Shown: positions 13,710-15,253 of the stretch, piece by piece | How positions within the stretch are numbered: position 1 is the stretch's first letter | Layout: each line of letters opens with the position of its first letter | From: an uncultured Oscillospiraceae bacterium | GTDB taxonomy: Bacteria > Bacillota > Clostridia > Oscillospirales > Oscillospiraceae | Direction of reading: 5' to 3' | Assembly: GCA_934574095.1 (NCBI GenBank) | Contig: CAKTMW010000046.1 | Coordinates: 1-15,253, forward strand | Length of the DNA stretch: 15,253 nt | Program-made: the position numbers and the translations under genes | Notes under the pieces: model-generated | What the model was told of the DNA's origin: nothing | Database searches by the model: none | What the model saw: only the letters and a program-made list of their open reading frames with translations

Positions 13710-13737
13710 ATTATATAGAATTTTCCGACTATGTCAA
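13710..13737 (-). promoter_or_regulatory. Promoter of degV
   Basis: On the minus strand a perfect TTGACA (13737-13732), a 16-base spacer and TATAAT (13715-13710). Its -35 lies 19 bases from that of the divergent DUF1836 promoter. Confidence 0.85.
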
Positions 13738-13756
13738 TAGTGGACAGCGGTTTGAC

Positions 13757-13785
13757 TTGTCATTTTCAGCAGTATATGTTATAAT
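13757..13785 (+). promoter_or_regulatory. Promoter of the DUF1836 gene
   Basis: TTGTCA (13757-13762), a 17-base spacer and a perfect TATAAT (13780-13785). An overlapping TTGACT at 13752 pairs only with a poorer TATGTT. Confidence 0.8.
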
Positions 13786-13816
13786 CTGCACAAATATATA
13801 CGAAGAGAGGAAATTC

Positions 13817-14425
13817 ATGCAGGATATCTATGATCCCCGGCTGGTGGCCGGAAAGCTGCGGCGGTGGAGCCACTATTTACAGCATTACCGCCTGCCCACA
13901 TGGGAGCAGATTCCCACGCTGGGCCTGTATATGGACCAGGTGCTGACGCTGCTGAGCCGTTATCTGCCCTTTCTGCCCAAAAAGGAGAAGGAGGAGCAGA
14001 TCATCACCACCAGCGCCATCAACAACTACGTGCGGATGAAGCTGATACCCGCGCCGGAGAAGAAGAAATACAACCGCATTCACATTGCGTATCTCATTAT
14101 GATCTGTGCGCTGAAGCAAAGCCTGACCATGTCGGAGATACAAAAAATCCTGCCCAACGGGCTGACAGAGGCCGAGGTCAAGCAGACCTACGAGGCTTTT
14201 GTGGACCAATACACCGATTCGGCCCGCATTTTCGTGTCCATGGTGGAGGGCATGGCCGCCCAGCTACTGGCGGCGGAGGCGGCGGACGCCGCCGTGGTGA
14301 ACAGCTTCGTGCTGTCCACGGCGGTAATGACCAACTTCTCCCGGCTGCTGACCACCAAGCTGCTGGATCTGCAGAACACGCCGTTTACCGAGGAGGCTGT
14401 GGCCCTGCGGGACCCGGAGGAATAA
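13817..14425 (+). CDS. DUF1836 domain protein, probable DNA-binding regulator
   Basis: A 202-residue cytoplasmic protein. Residues about 25-130 carry the DUF1836 pattern: LPTWEQIPTLGLYMDQVLTL, then TTSAINNYVRMKLIPAPEKK followed by KYNRIHIAYLIMICALKQSL. The 'INNYV' helix and the K-rich wing resemble a MerR-like helix-turn-helix, so a transcriptional role is likely but unproven in the family. The C-terminal half is helical and alanine-rich. The ATG at 13817 follows GAGAGG; the in-frame upstream ATG at 13631 lies inside the antisense degV gene and before the promoter. Divergence from degV with -35 boxes only 19 bases apart makes mutual control possible. Confidence 0.85.
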   Translation: MQDIYDPRLVAGKLRRWSHYLQHYRLPTWEQIPTLGLYMDQVLTLLSRYLPFLPKKEKEEQIITTSAINNYVRMKLIPAPEKKKYNRIHIAYLIMICALKQSLTMSEIQKILPNGLTEAEVKQTYEAFVDQYTDSARIFVSMVEGMAAQLLAAEAADAAVVNSFVLSTAVMTNFSRLLTTKLLDLQNTPFTEEAVALRDPEE

Positions 14426-14427
14426 GC

Positions 14428-14461
14428 AAAAAAAGAACCGCCTTTCGGCGGTTCTTTTTTT
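14428..14461. terminator. Bidirectional terminator after the DUF1836 gene
   Basis: AGAACCGCC (14434-14442), TTTC loop, GGCGGTTCT (14447-14455), with an A-run before and a T-run after. It can also end the convergent minus-strand surface-protein transcript. Confidence 0.92.
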
Positions 14462-14488
14462 GAGCATAAGGGGGGTCAAACCTTACAC

Positions 14489-15253
14489 TCAATATTCTTC
14501 GCGCCGCTTATAGATGGCCGCAGCGCTGCCGGTAAGGGACAAAATGCCCAAACCTACGTAGAGAGAAATGCCGGCATCGAAGGTATTGCCGGACTCCACC
14601 TTCTTGCCGTCAGTCTTCGTGGTGTTGTCCTTGATATAGGGATTCTTGGCATCGGGGTTGGTACCGGTACGCTTGACGTCCCACTTGGCGTACAGGGTCA
14701 TGTTGCCGGTGATCTTGGTATCAAAGCTGAACTCATTACCCTTGGTGCACTTATTATCCGTGTACCAGCCGCCGAAGGTATAGCCGGACTTGGTGGGATC
14801 GGTGGGTTTGGCAACCGTACCGTCATATTTGACCGTGGCGGTTGTAGCCGCTTCACCGTTATTAGGCTGGAACGTCACAGTGTAGCTGTTGCGGGTGTAG
14901 TACAGCTTCAGAACCAGGCTGCCGTTGCCAGCGATAGTGCCGGATTTAACCGTACCCTTTACCGTCTCATCATAGGTAAAGCCGGTGTAGCTCTTTGCCA
15001 CAGCGGTGACGGTGGTATCGGTGGTGCCGGCCAGGTTTTCGGTCTTAACCAGCTTATACGTGCCGTCCAGCTGCTCCTGATAGTGCTCCACCACGTAGGG
15101 GGTATTGGCGTTGGGGGTCAGCTTGCCGTAAAGCTTCCACTCCGCCTTACTGTTCGCAGCCGTAAAACTGGTCACTTTTTTGCTATCCGCGCCGAAATCC
15201 TTGGTGGACTTATACCAGCCATCGAAGGTGTAACCAGCCTTGTCGATGGCGGC
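14489..15253 (-). CDS. Surface protein with Listeria-Bacteroides (InlB B-type) repeats and a C-terminal anchor (partial, N-terminus outside window)
   Basis: The frame is open to the window edge, giving 254 residues of the C-terminal part. It begins inside one repeat of the InlB B-repeat/Flg_new type (AGYTFDGWYKSTKDFG). A MucBP-like unit follows (YVVEHYQEQLDGTYKLVKTE ... LKLYYTRN), then a complete second B-repeat (YTVTFQPNNGEA ... SGYTFGGWYTDNKCTKG ... MTLYAKW). The end holds an NPYIKDN linker, VESGNTFDAG, a hydrophobic helix and a YKRREEY tail. Such repeats make extended stalks on secreted Gram-positive proteins. The C-terminal module matches that of the large surface protein at 6775. A GTG at 15175 is not the start because the frame and the repeat continue upstream. 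Its N-terminal function cannot be known from this window. Confidence 0.87.
   Translation of the reverse strand, partial: AAIDKAGYTFDGWYKSTKDFGADSKKVTSFTAANSKAEWKLYGKLTPNANTPYVVEHYQEQLDGTYKLVKTENLAGTTDTTVTAVAKSYTGFTYDETVKGTVKSGTIAGNGSLVLKLYYTRNSYTVTFQPNNGEAATTATVKYDGTVAKPTDPTKSGYTFGGWYTDNKCTKGNEFSFDTKITGNMTLYAKWDVKRTGTNPDAKNPYIKDNTTKTDGKKVESGNTFDAGISLYVGLGILSLTGSAAAIYKRREEY

Noticed and set aside
13631..13816. Upstream ATG that would add 62 residues to the DUF1836 protein
   Set aside because: The extension lies inside antisense degV and the promoter region; the DUF1836 pattern begins after the ATG at 13817.
1..15253. CRISPR arrays, tRNA or rRNA genes, insertion sequences
   Set aside because: I saw no regularly spaced direct repeats, no tRNA cloverleaf with TTCGA arm, and no transposase-like coding sequence.

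Overview
The window suggests a GC-rich, Gram-positive gut Firmicute of the Clostridia, most like the Oscillospiraceae/Flavonifractor-Oscillibacter group. Reasons: bacterial -35/-10 promoters with 16-18 bp spacers, AGGAGG ribosome sites, intrinsic hairpin-plus-T terminators, an electron-transfer flavoprotein gene, DegV and DUF1836 proteins, and large secreted proteins with a C-terminal membrane anchor. Placement to genus is inference.

Layout. 1-123 is the 3' end of etfA with its terminator. 275-1987 is a promoter and a two-regulator operon (GntR/FCD, then LysR). 2046-4074 holds a PLP sulfur-amino-acid lyase and a free-standing B3/B4 (tRNA-editing-like) protein; a terminator-like hairpin sits directly before the lyase ribosome site. 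4119-4883 is a lipoprotein gene and 4895-5478 a DUF3592-type membrane protein gene, each with its own promoter and terminator. On the minus strand follow an alanine-racemase-like gene with altered active-site residues (5478-6461), a 1166-residue surface protein (6775-10275), cysE and cysK (10679-12471) and degV (12793-13674). A divergent plus-strand DUF1836 regulator (13817-14425) and the 3' part of a second surface protein (14489-15253, minus) close the window.

Two RNA-level control systems stand out. First, the leader of cysK-cysE (12472-12720) encodes a 33-residue peptide with six cysteines. It is followed by a perfect 15-bp terminator, and a 12-pair alternative helix could sequester the terminator's 5' arm. 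This is the layout of a trp-type attenuator reading cysteinyl-tRNA supply. Second, the 403-bp leader of the large surface protein contains what I read as a compact cobalamin riboswitch with promoter, aptamer, antiterminator segment and terminator. The protein it controls carries near its N-terminus a DUF4430/transcobalamin-C-like domain, the fold of the C-terminal beta-domain of intrinsic factor. Together they suggest a B12-repressed, surface-displayed corrinoid-capture protein.

The recurrent theme is sulfur amino acids and B12: a cysteine/methionine-type lyase, cysteine synthesis from serine under a Cys attenuator, and a B12-controlled surface protein. The two surface proteins share an unusual C-terminal module (NPY-x-KD ... 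SGNT-x-DAG, hydrophobic helix, basic tail) in place of a canonical LPXTG signal.
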